DNA of 32,173 nt. Origin: an uncultured Phycisphaerales bacterium (GTDB lineage Bacteria > Planctomycetota > Phycisphaerae > Phycisphaerales > SM1A02). How positions within the stretch are numbered: the first letter of the stretch is position 1; the number at the start of each line of letters is the position of its first letter. The DNA is taken from the NCBI GenBank assembly GCA_905480395.1, contig CAJQQE010000056.1, positions 1 through 32,173 on the forward strand, given 5' to 3'. Position numbers and translations under genes: made by a program. Below, piece by piece: positions 1-8,900 of this stretch. Below the pieces are notes generated by a model that saw only the letters and a program-made list of their open reading frames with translations, did not search any database and was not told the origin of the DNA.

Positions 1-185
1 AACTTGAATTCGAGGACCCCCGCGATTTCCGATTCGGATGATGCATCGCCAGGGGTCGCCATGACCGGCCTTGCAGAGGCTGCGGTGATCACGCCCATCG
101 TGAGCGCTACCACGACGGGCATGGGGTCGACCGCGAAGCGAGACCAAGGGGCGTGAGGCGAACGAGTCTTCAGTTGGTGGATCAT
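1..185 (-). CDS. Partial exported protein, N-terminus only (runs off left edge)
   Basis: An open minus-strand frame of 61 codons starts at ATG 183-185 and runs off the window edge without a stop. The translation starts MIHQLKTRSP, has Arg/Lys in the first 16 residues, then a hydrophobic stretch (PMPVVVALTMGVITAASA) and a small-residue cleavage-like site near ARPVMA. It therefore looks like a Sec signal peptide followed by an Asp/Ser/Glu-rich mature start. An internal ATG at 120-122 is an alternative start that would leave a short positively poor leader. It is divergent from the aldolase gene at 238, so 186-237 would hold both promoters. No function can be read from so little sequence. The call rests on the signal-peptide shape only. 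Confidence 0.42.
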   Translation of the reverse strand, partial: MIHQLKTRSPHAPWSRFAVDPMPVVVALTMGVITAASARPVMATPGDASSESEIAGVLEFK

Positions 186-237
186 CACGCAATATGCTAC
201 CGATCCGTGGAGAAACGGTCGGCAGCGGCGATGTGCC

Positions 238-1245
238 ATGAGAACCGAGTTGGAGATTGACCAGGGTCGCTACGCTTGGGGAATGACCCATGACGCTTCA
301 GAATCTGCGGCATCCGTGCTCCTTGGGATTCGAGGGCCGGTGGCGGCGGTCCACACCCCGTTCGACGACAAGGGGCGGCTCTCGACCAAGGTCATCCCGG
401 CCTACGCGGCTCATCTCCGCAGCTCGGGAATCCGCACCGTCTACGTCTGCGGCTCGACCGGTGAATCACTGGCGCTGTCCGTGGCGGAACGAAGATCTAC
501 TCTCGAGGCCTGGATGTCCACGTCCGGAGACGACCTCCGAGTCATCGCGCACGTTGGATCAAACGCGCTGCCGGATTGCCTGGAGCTCGCCCGGCATGCA
601 GATTCAATTGGGGTTGACGGAATCTCCGCGATGAATCCGACGTTCGGTCGGGCGGCGGACGTTGAATCGCTGGTGGATCACCATGCGCAGATTGCGGAAG
701 CCGGAGGAGGCCGTCCCTATCTGATCTACGAGATTTCCGCCTTTGGCGGCGTCGCATTTCCGGCCTCGGAGATTGTCGCGACGTCGCTTGGAAGAGTGCC
801 GGGATTTGCCGGGCTTAAGTTCACCAGTAGTGATCTCATTCAACTGCAATTGTCACTGGAGTTGGCGACCGAACACAATCTTCAGATCTTCTTCGGCTCC
901 GATGAGCAACTGCTCGCGGGGCTGGTCTTGGGTTGTACCGCGGCCATCGGGAGTACCTATGGATATGCGCCGGAGCCAGCGAACGCGGTTTTCGCCGCCT
1001 TCGAGCGCGGAGACCTGGACGCAGCGCGACTCGCCCAGCGGCGGATCGCGAAACTCGTGGTTCCACTTCTTCGCCACGGAGTCCTTCGAACCGGACGAAC
1101 ACTGTTGGAGTGCGCCGGGATTCCGATCGGTCCGCCTCGATCGCCGGAACGCCGGCTCGATCCCACGGAACGGGCGACGGTTCTCGCGGAACTCGCGCCG
1201 CTGGGGATTCGCGGACTCGATCCACGAGAGGCGATCGAATGTTGA
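238..1245 (+). CDS. N-acetylneuraminate lyase-like / DHDPS-family aldolase
   Basis: This is a 335-residue class I aldolase of the DapA/NanA superfamily, a cytosolic TIM barrel that forms a Schiff base with pyruvate. Visible motifs are GSTGES (72-77, carboxylate-binding loop), the catalytic Tyr in YLIYEIS (Y164) and the Schiff-base Lys in GLKFTSSDL (K194). IGSTYG at 237-242 resembles the IGSTYN of sialic acid lyases more than dihydrodipicolinate synthases. The next gene overlaps by 7 nt and encodes an AGE-family epimerase, the usual partner that interconverts N-acetylmannosamine and N-acetylglucosamine. That supports sialate or a related acylated sugar acid as substrate. The first 27 residues precede the barrel and the ribosome site at 238 is weak; ATG 283 is an alternative start. 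Family call is firm, substrate moderate. Confidence 0.82.
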   Translation: MRTELEIDQGRYAWGMTHDASESAASVLLGIRGPVAAVHTPFDDKGRLSTKVIPAYAAHLRSSGIRTVYVCGSTGESLALSVAERRSTLEAWMSTSGDDLRVIAHVGSNALPDCLELARHADSIGVDGISAMNPTFGRAADVESLVDHHAQIAEAGGGRPYLIYEISAFGGVAFPASEIVATSLGRVPGFAGLKFTSSDLIQLQLSLELATEHNLQIFFGSDEQLLAGLVLGCTAAIGSTYGYAPEPANAVFAAFERGDLDAARLAQRRIAKLVVPLLRHGVLRTGRTLLECAGIPIGPPRSPERRLDPTERATVLAELAPLGIRGLDPREAIEC

Positions 1246-2423
1246 GCGGCGAGAACACTCTGACCCGACTCGTCGATGAGGTTCTTCCTTTCTGGATCGA
1301 TCACGGAGTCGATCTCGAGCATGGGGGGCTCCGGACCTGCCTTGACCGTGACGGACGGGTGCTCGACGACGACAAGGGGGTCTGGCAGCAGTTTCGATTC
1401 GCCTGGGTGCTGGCTCGTTGTCTTCGGGTGCTCGAACCGCGTGAGGAATGGCGATCGGCGCTCGATCGAGTCATGGACTTCGGTCGAGCCCACGCCTTTG
1501 ACGAGGACGGTCGGATGTTCTTTCATCTCGATCGGACCGGCCGTCCGATTCGCAAGCGCCGATACGCCTACTCGGAGTGCTTCGCCGCGATGGCCTTCGC
1601 GGAAGTCGCGGCGCTGGATCAAGATGCATCGCTTGCGGCCGAGGCAGAAACGCTCTTTCGAACTGCTCGCCGTGTGATGACTGAGCCGGGCGCCATGGTT
1701 CCGAAAGGGACCTCCGTGCGTCCGGGAAAACCCTTCGGCCACCCGATGATCAGCCTTGGCGTCGCACAGGTCTTTCGATCGTCGATCGGTGGACGCTTCG
1801 CCGAGGAAGTGGCGGCATCGTGCGTTGCAGAAATCGGAGGCGATTTCGTCCATTCAGATCGACACGCGGTGCTGGAGGTGGTTTCCCCCGACGGTGGCGT
1901 GATTGATCATCTCGAATCGAGGCAACTCAACCCGGGTCATGCGATCGAAGGAGCCTGGTTTATCCTTGAGGAGGCGCGGGTCCGCAACGATGAAACGCTG
2001 GTCCAACTCGGATGCGACATGCTCGACTGGTCTTGGGCTCGTGGCTGGGACCAGACCCATGGTGGCATTCTGAATTTCGTGGATCTCCATGGTGGTCCGC
2101 CGGCATCGATCGAACATGACATGAAGTTCTGGTGGCCTCAATGCGAAGCAATGATCGCCTGTCGATACGCGTTCCAGGCAACTGGCGACCAGCGGTATCG
2201 TGACCGCGATTCGGCAGTCACGGCGTGGGCACTCGAACATCTGGACGACCCAGAGCATCCGGAATGGTTCGGCTACCTGCATCGAGACGGATCGGTGGCA
2301 TCACGCGTGAAGGGAAATCTCTGGAAGGGACCGTTTCATCTCCCGCGAATGCTGCTCAACGTGGCCATACTCGACGGGGCTGCAGTGGCACCGGTGGCGG
2401 TGGAAGGGTTGCGGCCGGGCTGA
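1239..2423 (+). CDS. AGE-family (N-acylglucosamine 2-epimerase type) sugar isomerase
   Basis: This 394-residue protein has the (alpha/alpha)6-barrel signature of the renin-binding-protein/AGE family, which epimerises or isomerises unphosphorylated sugars such as ManNAc/GlcNAc. Family motifs seen are QFRFAWVLAR near residue 50, RRYAYSECFAAMAFAE near 105-120, GHPMISLGVAQ, GHAIEGAWFILEEA and HDMKFWWPQCEAMIA, which carry the conserved His, Arg and Trp residues of the active centre. The frame is open much further upstream, but the start at 1239 is chosen because MLSGENTLTRL fits the usual family N-terminus and the ATG overlaps the previous stop by 7 nt, suggesting coupled translation. With the aldolase before it, a sialate-type catabolic step is likely, though other AGE activities (mannose or cellobiose epimerisation) cannot be excluded. 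Confidence 0.85.
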   Translation: MLSGENTLTRLVDEVLPFWIDHGVDLEHGGLRTCLDRDGRVLDDDKGVWQQFRFAWVLARCLRVLEPREEWRSALDRVMDFGRAHAFDEDGRMFFHLDRTGRPIRKRRYAYSECFAAMAFAEVAALDQDASLAAEAETLFRTARRVMTEPGAMVPKGTSVRPGKPFGHPMISLGVAQVFRSSIGGRFAEEVAASCVAEIGGDFVHSDRHAVLEVVSPDGGVIDHLESRQLNPGHAIEGAWFILEEARVRNDETLVQLGCDMLDWSWARGWDQTHGGILNFVDLHGGPPASIEHDMKFWWPQCEAMIACRYAFQATGDQRYRDRDSAVTAWALEHLDDPEHPEWFGYLHRDGSVASRVKGNLWKGPFHLPRMLLNVAILDGAAVAPVAVEGLRPG

Positions 2424-2518
2424 TTTCGATATTGAATGCGGTGATACCGGTTCCGGTGACTTGAGGATGCGATCATTCGACGACGCCATTCACGCCGGAA
2501 CAATTCAACGGAGCAATG

Positions 2519-3334
2519 ATGTCTATCGATGCACCTTGGCGACTTGACGAAACCACGCTCGGCGATCTCATCGACCGAACCTCAGACCCCGCGGATGCAG
2601 GCTTTGACGTCGCGGTCCTGCCGTTTGGATGCACGGAGCCCCACAATCTGCATCTTCCATATGGCACCGATACGATCGAAGCATTGGAGATCGGTGATCG
2701 AATCTGTCACGCCGCGTGGCGGGCTGGCGCCCGGGTCGCGTTGCTCCCCGCGATTCCCTACGGCACCACGACCAATCAGTCCGAGCTTCGTTTGACGCTG
2801 AACCTCATGCCCACCACGATCTTGGCGATCGTGCGGGACCTCCTTGCGTCACTTTCAAATCATGGAATTCGGAAGGTCGTCCTGCTGAACAGTCACGGCG
2901 GCAACGACCTGAAGTGGATGCTTCGGGAATTGCATGGCGAGTTCGACCCGGATGTGAAGCTCTTCCTCATTGACTGGTTCCGGACGATGCGGGACGCCGC
3001 CTCAGATATTTTCGAAAACGCCGACGATCATGCCGGCGAGATGGAAACTTCGATCCTGCTGGCAACTCGCCCCGAACTCGTCGCTCGCGACGCCGATGGC
3101 GGCCTCACTGCGGATGACGGTCCGACGAAGCCGACTCGATTTGAAGCCGTCGAAGAAGGTTGGGTCTCGATCAGTCGGCCGTGGCATCTTCTCACGACGA
3201 ATACCGGATCGGGTAATCCGCACCGCGCCACGGCGGAGAAAGGCGAGCGTTTGCTCGATGCGATTGAAGATCGGTACGGTCGATTCTTAGTCGAGCTCGC
3301 GGAGAGTCCGCTTGACGTGAATTTTCCGTTCTAG
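2519..3334 (+). CDS. Creatininase-family amidohydrolase
   Basis: This is a metal-dependent amidohydrolase of about 271 residues in the creatininase family (creatinine amidohydrolase, FAPy deformylase, mycofactocin MftE relatives). Ligand motifs are visible, numbered from an alternative ATG three bases upstream (2516): GCTEPHNLHLPYGTD at 38-52 (E41, H43, D52), NSHGGN at 125-130 (H127) and HAGEMETS at 172-179 (H172, E175/E177). ATG 2519 is preferred because GGAG at 2510-2513 then lies 5 nt away. It starts 95 nt after the epimerase gene and is probably co-transcribed. Its role with a sialate-like pathway could be deacylation or deformylation of a sugar-derived amide; this is inference. From codon 175 onward the gene lies in the left copy of the 575-bp direct repeat, and a decayed second copy of this 3' part occurs at 14644. 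Confidence 0.87.
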   Translation: MSIDAPWRLDETTLGDLIDRTSDPADAGFDVAVLPFGCTEPHNLHLPYGTDTIEALEIGDRICHAAWRAGARVALLPAIPYGTTTNQSELRLTLNLMPTTILAIVRDLLASLSNHGIRKVVLLNSHGGNDLKWMLRELHGEFDPDVKLFLIDWFRTMRDAASDIFENADDHAGEMETSILLATRPELVARDADGGLTADDGPTKPTRFEAVEEGWVSISRPWHLLTTNTGSGNPHRATAEKGERLLDAIEDRYGRFLVELAESPLDVNFPF

Positions 3335-3421
3335 GTGGACTGCTCGCGATGGTACGGCGGACGCCGAACTTGCCGGACTTTGCCGAGAATCCCTCCGGAC
3401 AAGACAATCTCTCATAAGAAA

Positions 3422-3447
3422 GTCCGGCCGAATCACTTCGGCCGGAC
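3422..3447 (-). terminator. Hairpin terminator between convergent gene ends (left repeat copy)
   Basis: A perfect 11-bp stem, GTCCGGCCGAA and its complement, encloses the loop TCAC. Read on the minus strand it is followed by a TTTCTTAT tract, so it would act best as an intrinsic terminator for the minus-strand FAS1-CIA30 gene. It may also stop plus-strand transcription from the creatininase gene. The right repeat copy has the same element at 15035-15058. Confidence 0.7.
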
Positions 3448-3481
3448 AGTCTTCGTTGAGATGTTTCGAGTGGACGTGTGA

Positions 3482-3610
3482 TCAGGCGTCGAACGTCTCG
3501 CTGCCTTTGGTCTCGACGGTTTCGATTGATTCGATCTCGAGGCGGAAAGGGCCTGCCTTCTTGTCGTAGATATAGATCTGAAGTGCTCGGAGATCGCCGG
3601 GGGAGGCGGT
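3482..3610 (-). pseudogene. 3' fragment of a FAS1-CIA30 gene
   Basis: The minus strand encodes the last ~42 residues of a CIA30 domain, ending SETFDA and a TGA at 3482-3484, matching the C-terminus of the intact gene at 15092. Among the last 25 codons it differs from the intact copy at six silent and two replacement positions, and the codons before these are identical. Coding similarity ends at the repeat boundary (3610), with unrelated DNA beyond. It has no start or signal peptide and is a non-functional remnant. The mostly silent differences suggest the two copies diverged while both were parts of working genes. Confidence 0.85.
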
Positions 3611-3760
3611 TTCCACGTATTCTTTGCTGGTCGCGGATGAGCGCAGCGAGACAGCCTCGGCGCGCCTTCATCTCTTTTAGGACATGCGTCATGGTGCTTG
3701 ATTCCATCGTCGTCCGAAACCACTCGAACGACCAACACGTTTTTCGGAACCAGGACCTTC

Positions 3761-3979
3761 ATGAATATCGCACAGAACACCGAGCATACCTCCACGATGC
3801 GTGAATTCGTCAAGGCATGCGAGAGTTTCCGGCAGGAATTCGGGTTCTCCTCCGGCCTCGTACCTGAAGACGACCTGGATCCGTTTCTCCACACATTCGG
3901 AAGCACGGGCCCTCTCGAGAGGGTCGCGAACTTTCATGTATCCTCCATCCATCGACTCCCGATCAAAGCCCGTGCCTGA
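3761..3979 (+). CDS. Small hypothetical protein (72 aa)
   Basis: A 72-residue frame starts at ATG 3761 with an AGGA at 3752-3755, 5 nt upstream, and ends TGA 3977-3979, 33 nt before the ATP-grasp-like gene. The product (start MNIAQNTEHT) is polar, has no signal peptide or membrane segment, and holds a likely helix (MREFVKACESFRQEFGF) and an acidic stretch (PEDDLDPF). No Asp-Ser-Leu phosphopantetheine site is present, so it is not an ACP. It is not recognised. Position and ribosome site suggest it may be the first gene of the plus-strand arm of the island, but it could be chance coding. Confidence 0.4.
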   Translation: MNIAQNTEHTSTMREFVKACESFRQEFGFSSGLVPEDDLDPFLHTFGSTGPLERVANFHVSSIHRLPIKARA

Positions 3980-4012
3980 TCGCTCAAACACCATCCTCAT
4001 CCAGGTCCGTCC

Positions 4013-5158
4013 ATGATTGGTCTCCTCCGTAAACTGAAGAGGCGGCTTGCGCCGGGACGTACCACGTCCGCAACGCCGCGTATTCGCGTCACATTTATCT
4101 ATGCTCCAAGCGAAAAATTTTACGAGATCTTCCGGCCCCGTACATTTCGCTTGCCTTTGACTCGAGTTCTTCCTCGCTACATGCGGAGTAGGGCTTTCCG
4201 CCACTTCCTCCCCAACAATCTTCTCCGGTCCCTGAACGACAAGGGAGCGATACGCTTGCGGCACCATGCGTTGGAACCGTCTGGTCGACCCTACAAAGCG
4301 TGCGACGCAGAAGGGATTCCCACGGCGGCAGTCTGGGTTTTCGCGCTTCTGAACGACTCGTCTGCCCCGATCTGCCACGACACTTTCTTCGAAGCCATCC
4401 GAGCCCGCGCTCAACGTGAAGGGGTTCGTGTGATCAATCTCACCTCCCATTCGGGAACCCTCCCGGATGATTTTGCACCCAAACGCGCAGAGAGGCTGCC
4501 GGCCCTCGCCAAGCTGAAGGCCAATGGCGCCACGACCCCCGGTGACTCGGATTCTTTTAGACTTCTGAAGACACAGTCCGAACTCACCGCATGGACCGAG
4601 CGGCTCGATCCAGTGCGACAGGCGGAGTACGAGATTCAACCCTTTCTCGAGCACCACCGAGATGCTGAACTCGCGCCATTCCGTTGTGTGGAACGTTGGA
4701 TCTGCATCGCTGGCGACCTGACCGTGGGACTGCGTTTTTCACCAGACCTGATCATCAAACAACTGAACTCCCTGACCTACTACATCCGGGACCCCCGTCG
4801 ATTGGAGCATGAGTACAGCTTCATCTACAAGGTCTCCCGGGATACCAGGCGATTGCGTCAGAAGGGGTCGGAGCACCTCAGCTTCGGCTACTCGGGTACA
4901 CGCCAGTTCTGGGATCCACGAAACGCCCTCCTTCAGAGGCTTACTGATGCCACGGGATTCGAAATCGGAAGCATGGACGTCTTCGAGGACGCACGCGGCG
5001 AGCTCCATCTCATCGACTACAACGAGTGGACGTTTGAATCGGCGCGAAAAGATCTTTTCTCGCTCTGGGAAGTCGCTCTTCTCGATGCCATCCGTACGAA
5101 TCCTGCGGGGCCTGCGGGGCCTGCGGGGCGGAGCCCCAAGCGCGACGAGCGCTCGTGA
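4013..5158 (+). CDS. ATP-grasp-like protein of the PKS island
   Basis: This is a 381-residue soluble protein with a basic N-terminus (MIGLLRKLKRRLAPGR). The C-terminal part, about residues 314-342, reads GFEIGSMDVFEDARG then LHLIDYNEWTFES. This is the arrangement of acidic metal ligands and a terminal Asn seen at the end of ATP-grasp domains. A middle segment ERWICIAGDLTVGLRF (about 223-238) fits the preceding strand-turn-strand. ATP-grasp enzymes join a carboxylate to an amine or thiol through an acyl phosphate, so an amide ligase acting on the polyketide acid is a fair guess. The substrate is not known and the classic nucleotide-binding Lys residues were not pinned down. The 3' end carries a threefold 9-bp tandem repeat encoding PAGPAGPAG. 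The thioesterase gene follows 34 nt after the stop. Confidence 0.5.
   Translation: MIGLLRKLKRRLAPGRTTSATPRIRVTFIYAPSEKFYEIFRPRTFRLPLTRVLPRYMRSRAFRHFLPNNLLRSLNDKGAIRLRHHALEPSGRPYKACDAEGIPTAAVWVFALLNDSSAPICHDTFFEAIRARAQREGVRVINLTSHSGTLPDDFAPKRAERLPALAKLKANGATTPGDSDSFRLLKTQSELTAWTERLDPVRQAEYEIQPFLEHHRDAELAPFRCVERWICIAGDLTVGLRFSPDLIIKQLNSLTYYIRDPRRLEHEYSFIYKVSRDTRRLRQKGSEHLSFGYSGTRQFWDPRNALLQRLTDATGFEIGSMDVFEDARGELHLIDYNEWTFESARKDLFSLWEVALLDAIRTNPAGPAGPAGRSPKRDERS
5102..5128 (+). repeat. Tandem repeat, CCTGCGGGG x3
   Basis: Three exact in-frame copies of a 9-bp unit encode PAG-PAG-PAG in the C-terminal tail of the ATP-grasp-like protein, just before its stop. The tail is past the recognisable fold, so unit-number changes would probably be tolerated. 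Confidence 0.9.
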
Positions 5159-5192
5159 GGCAAGAACAACTATGACAAGGGAGTCCAGAAAA

Positions 5193-5933
5193 ATGAAAAG
5201 CCGATACCTCGTCCCCCTCGCCGAAGGAGGCGACGGCCCTCCGATGTTTATCGTGCCTGCCGCGGGTGCCACCTTCTTCTCATTCGTCACCCTGGCCCGG
5301 ACGCTCAGTGCGCCCGGGCCCATCTATTCATACAGCCTGACGGAGCTTGAAGTCTCTGATTCCAAACATCTCACCCTCGAAGACATCGCAGAGGTGCTGC
5401 TTGAGGAACTTCGCGCCGTACGTCCCCACGGCCCCTATTACCTCGGAGGTCATTGCTGGGGAGGCGTGGTCGCTCTGCATATGGCCTCATGTCTCGAGGC
5501 GGCAGGCGAGGACGTCAAAGGCGTATTCCTCATGGAATCATTTGTTCCCGTGGCGATCGGCGGCCACAGAGCAGCCAGTGCCTCTACGGGTGCGACGTTC
5601 AAGGGCGTCATGGACGAAATACTGGAACAGACTCTCCGCGACGCGCGCGCCAAGCTCGCACGGATGCCAAAGAAGCATGCGGATCGCCTCCTGGAACTGA
5701 CGGCCAATCATATCGAGACCGGAAGCGTCTATGACCCAGCGACCCTCGAAACCTCCCTGCGGCTCTTTCGGACCGACACGCACGATGATGTCGCCTTCCG
5801 AGGGTGGGACTCCCTTTGCTCCGGAAGTTTCTCTGTTCAATCCGTGCCGGGTGACACCAACTCCATGCTTGAGAAGCCCCACGTCGACACGCTGTGCGGC
5901 GAACTCGAAGCCTTCATCAAGGCCTGCGTCTAG
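5193..5933 (+). CDS. Stand-alone thioesterase with Cys nucleophile
   Basis: This is a 246-residue alpha/beta-hydrolase of the PKS/NRPS thioesterase family, cytosolic. The nucleophile elbow reads GGHCWGG (85-91), so Cys88 replaces the common Ser. The likely catalytic His is H230 (EKPHVDTL), and the Asp is probably in the RTDTHDD segment (193-199). Start 5193 is preferred because AGGGAG (5178-5183) lies 9 nt upstream; ATG 5172 is an alternative adding seven residues. Its role would be hydrolytic or transfer release of acyl chains, or editing of stalled carrier proteins, in the island PKS pathway. A Cys nucleophile occurs in some family members and can favour acyl transfer over hydrolysis (family knowledge, not shown here). 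Its stop overlaps the PKS stop by 4 nt on the opposite strand. Confidence 0.8.
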   Translation: MKSRYLVPLAEGGDGPPMFIVPAAGATFFSFVTLARTLSAPGPIYSYSLTELEVSDSKHLTLEDIAEVLLEELRAVRPHGPYYLGGHCWGGVVALHMASCLEAAGEDVKGVFLMESFVPVAIGGHRAASASTGATFKGVMDEILEQTLRDARAKLARMPKKHADRLLELTANHIETGSVYDPATLETSLRLFRTDTHDDVAFRGWDSLCSGSFSVQSVPGDTNSMLEKPHVDTLCGELEAFIKACV

Positions 5934-8900
5934 GACACCTCGACGACTGAATCGTCTACGAGTTTTCCGAGGAACTTGATGGTCGGATGACTCAAGAGAA
6001 CCGCGAGCGTAAGGTCCAGATTGAAGGTCTCATTGACCCGAACCTGAAGCATGATCGCATTGATCGAGTCTCCCCCCAGCTCTCCGAAGTCATCATCGAC
6101 ACCGATCTTCGTCATGCCCAGAGTATTCTCCCAGATCTGCTTGAGGAGTTCTTCCGTCGTCGTTTCAGGGTCTCGATACTCGGTGTCCACCAGTCTTCGC
6201 TGCCCACCGCCCGCTTCATGACGCGCCATTCGCGCTTGGTCGTCCAAGGCCTGCGCCGCAATCATGACCTGGCCCGGCGCTTCATCCGATGAGATCAACC
6301 GGTCAAAGACTTCGAGCCCTTCTCGCATACCGATCCCGGCGCCAAAGCGAGCGTTGAACCGTTCCTCCACGCGATCATCGTCATCCATGTTCTGCTCAAC
6401 CGTAAAGACGACCTTCCCGATATGCTCAGCTCGCGCCAGATATTCGAAGCCCTTGCCCATGCTCTCCAGAGGAAACTCCCGGACGGGGCTGGGGTGCAGT
6501 TCCCCCGATGAGAAACGGATCATCAGGGCCTCGAACATCTCCAGCAGTTCTTCCTTCCGAACGAAACTGAACTGTCCGAGATCAATCCCGAAGAATGAGA
6601 GATTGTTGCGGAAGGGGTAGAGCCCCATCTGTGTGTTCGCGTAGATATCCTTCTTCCCGATTTCAAGGAAGCGGCCGAAAGGTCTCAGCAGACTCATGCT
6701 GGCCGGAATAAATTCGCCCGCCAGCGCATTCAGGACCACGTCCACGCCCTCGCCGTCTGTCAGCACGTTGATTTCGTCGACGAAATCCAGGCTTCGAGAG
6801 TCCATCACATGCTCTACGCCCAGGCTTCTGAGGTAGTCGCGTTTGAAATCCTGGCCCGCAGTGGCGTAGATCTCGGCCCCGATCGCCTGCGCAAACTGGA
6901 TCGCAGCCAGACCGATCCCACCCGCGCCCGCATGAATCAGGATGCGCTCGCCCGCCTGCAAGCGCGCGGCTTGGTTCAGCGCATAGTCGACCGTCAGAAA
7001 GGTGATCGGAACGCCCGCACCATCCGTGTACCCGAGGCACTCGGGGAGCAGAGTCGCCATGTATCCCTTGGTGACCACATTCGTAGAGAACGAGTGTTCG
7101 GAGAGGGCAATCACCGGATCGCCCACGACGAGGTGCTTCACCTCATCGCCCACTTCCAATACGGTCCCGGTGCATTCCGAACCGCGTGTGTCCCGACTCG
7201 GATCTCCCTCCGGAAGCTGCCCCAGGGCCGAGAGCACGTCCCGGAAGTTCAGCCCGGCCGCCTTGACCCTGATCCGAATTTCATCGGAAGCCAGTCCGGC
7301 TTGGGTCTGCGCCTCGATTCGGAACGATTCGAAATTTCCGGGCGTATCCAGAACCATTCGATGATCGACATGTCGATCGTATTCGATCACCTCCTCCGTA
7401 TCGGCTCTCTGGTGGTCGATCGCCTCGAACTCCTTGGCGACATATCCTTCAATTTCGACCAGCAGATTTCCTTCGAGGTCGGTCATGAAGATGTCCACGC
7501 TTTCATCGACCCCCGGTTCCCGCTGGTACCCGTACGACAGGGTGGTTGAGGTCAGCGTGCCATAGATCCGCAGACGCTCGCACGAGTAGGGCATCAAGAT
7601 CCCGGTGAAACGATCGATCAGTGTGTGGATGCACCGGTCGAAGATGCCCGGATGCAGCCCGTAGTCGCTGACCTCTTCGCTGAGCTCGGACAGCAGAGCC
7701 AGCTTGGCCGCCGCCCCGCGTTCCCTGTCCTCCAACACCCAGTCGCAGGTGAAGCGGGGACCGCATGACAGCGGAGGGAAGGGAGCCAGGGCCCGCTCAC
7801 GAACCGAAAGCAACTCCTCTCGAACCGCGCCGTCCAGTACCGGCGTGTTTGGAATCGACTTGATCCGGCTCGTCGATGCGGTCTGCCAGCCATCCGACTC
7901 ACCCCCAAGCTGGATGCGAAGCTCCACCTTGAAGTACTCCTCCTGTTGGAGGTAGAGGATCTCGTACTTCGTGACATCATTGACGGCAAATTTACAGATG
8001 AAGGCCAGATCAGAAATCTCCACCGCATCATGGGCTTGAAAGGCCTCCACGAAACCGGCTCGCAACATCTCAATCACCGTGGTGCCCGAAAGCACCGGGC
8101 GTCCACCAACCAGGTGTTCGACCGTGATCCAATGCTCTCCTTGACGCAGCTCGCCCTGAAAAATGGCATCGCCCGTGGGCAGGTATCGATACGTCTCCAG
8201 AAGGCAGTGTTCTGCCGCGTGAGTCTCTTCTTCCAGATCCTCCATCGTGACATTCCGGAACAGAGACGCCTGATTGAATTCGCCGGTCTTGTAGTCCCAC
8301 GCCATCCCAGCGTCGCGCCAGGCCCCCCAACCCATCGCGCAGCTCAGACCCGGATGTCGTTGCCCACGACGAATCGCCAGTCGATCCAGCACTGCATTGG
8401 CCGAGGAATAATCCACCTGTCCCGCATTAGGCCGCAGCGAAGCCTGCGACGAAAAGTGAACGAAGATGTCAAGAGGCCGATCGGCAAAGAGGTTCTCCAG
8501 CACGTAGGCGCTTTCCACCTTGGCCATGAAAACCGACTCCGCGCTCTCGTAGGTCTTCTGAAGCGAGGGTCCATCATCGAGGATTCCCGCAGTGTGCACG
8601 ACGCCATGAATCGGTCCCAACGCACCTTCACCCTGGGCGATCACACGAGCCATGTCCTCTGAAGACGAAACGTCTGCCTGGATGATCTCGATTTCCGCCC
8701 CTGCTTCCACCATGGGTTGGAGGGTGCGCATGGCCCGACCGAGTTTCGAATCCTCCTCGAGATAGCGTCCCCATTCCTCCTTGGGCGGCGCCTCCCAGCG
8801 CGACGTCAAGACGAGCCGAGCATTCACCGATCGATACAGGTTCTCGGCCACCTTGAGCCCAAGCCCGCCGACACCGCCCGTGATCAGGACCGTTCCGCCG

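Larger units (their letters stand above)
3037..3610. repeat. Left copy of ~575-bp direct repeat flanking the PKS island
   Basis: This segment matches 14644-15220 in the same orientation with about 35 mismatches plus small indels (a 5-nt insertion in the right copy), so near 94% identity by eye. It spans creatininase codon 175 to stop, a GC-rich hairpin and the last ~42 codons of a FAS1-CIA30 gene. The match stops abruptly after GGGAGGCGGT at 3610. The final 60 bp (3551-3610) are identical in the two copies. The repeat is far too long for a transposon target duplication and has no terminal inverted repeats. Confidence 0.95.

Noticed and set aside
957-1853. 298-codon open frame on the minus strand
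   Set aside because: It is antisense to the well-supported aldolase and epimerase genes, crosses both, and its translation has no recognisable domain; long shadow frames are expected in GC-rich DNA.
3037-3610. Transposon target-site duplication as the source of the repeats
   Set aside because: Repeats of ~575 bp with 6% divergence are far longer than any target duplication, and no transposase or terminal inverted repeats were found at either edge.
3761-3979. Small ORF as a free acyl carrier protein for the PKS
   Set aside because: It is ACP-sized and in the right place, but has no Asp-Ser-Leu-type attachment motif.
3689-4657. 322-codon open frame on the minus strand
   Set aside because: It overlaps the small ORF and the ATP-grasp-like gene. 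The plus-strand reading has domain-like motifs and a following coupled gene; the antisense reading has none.
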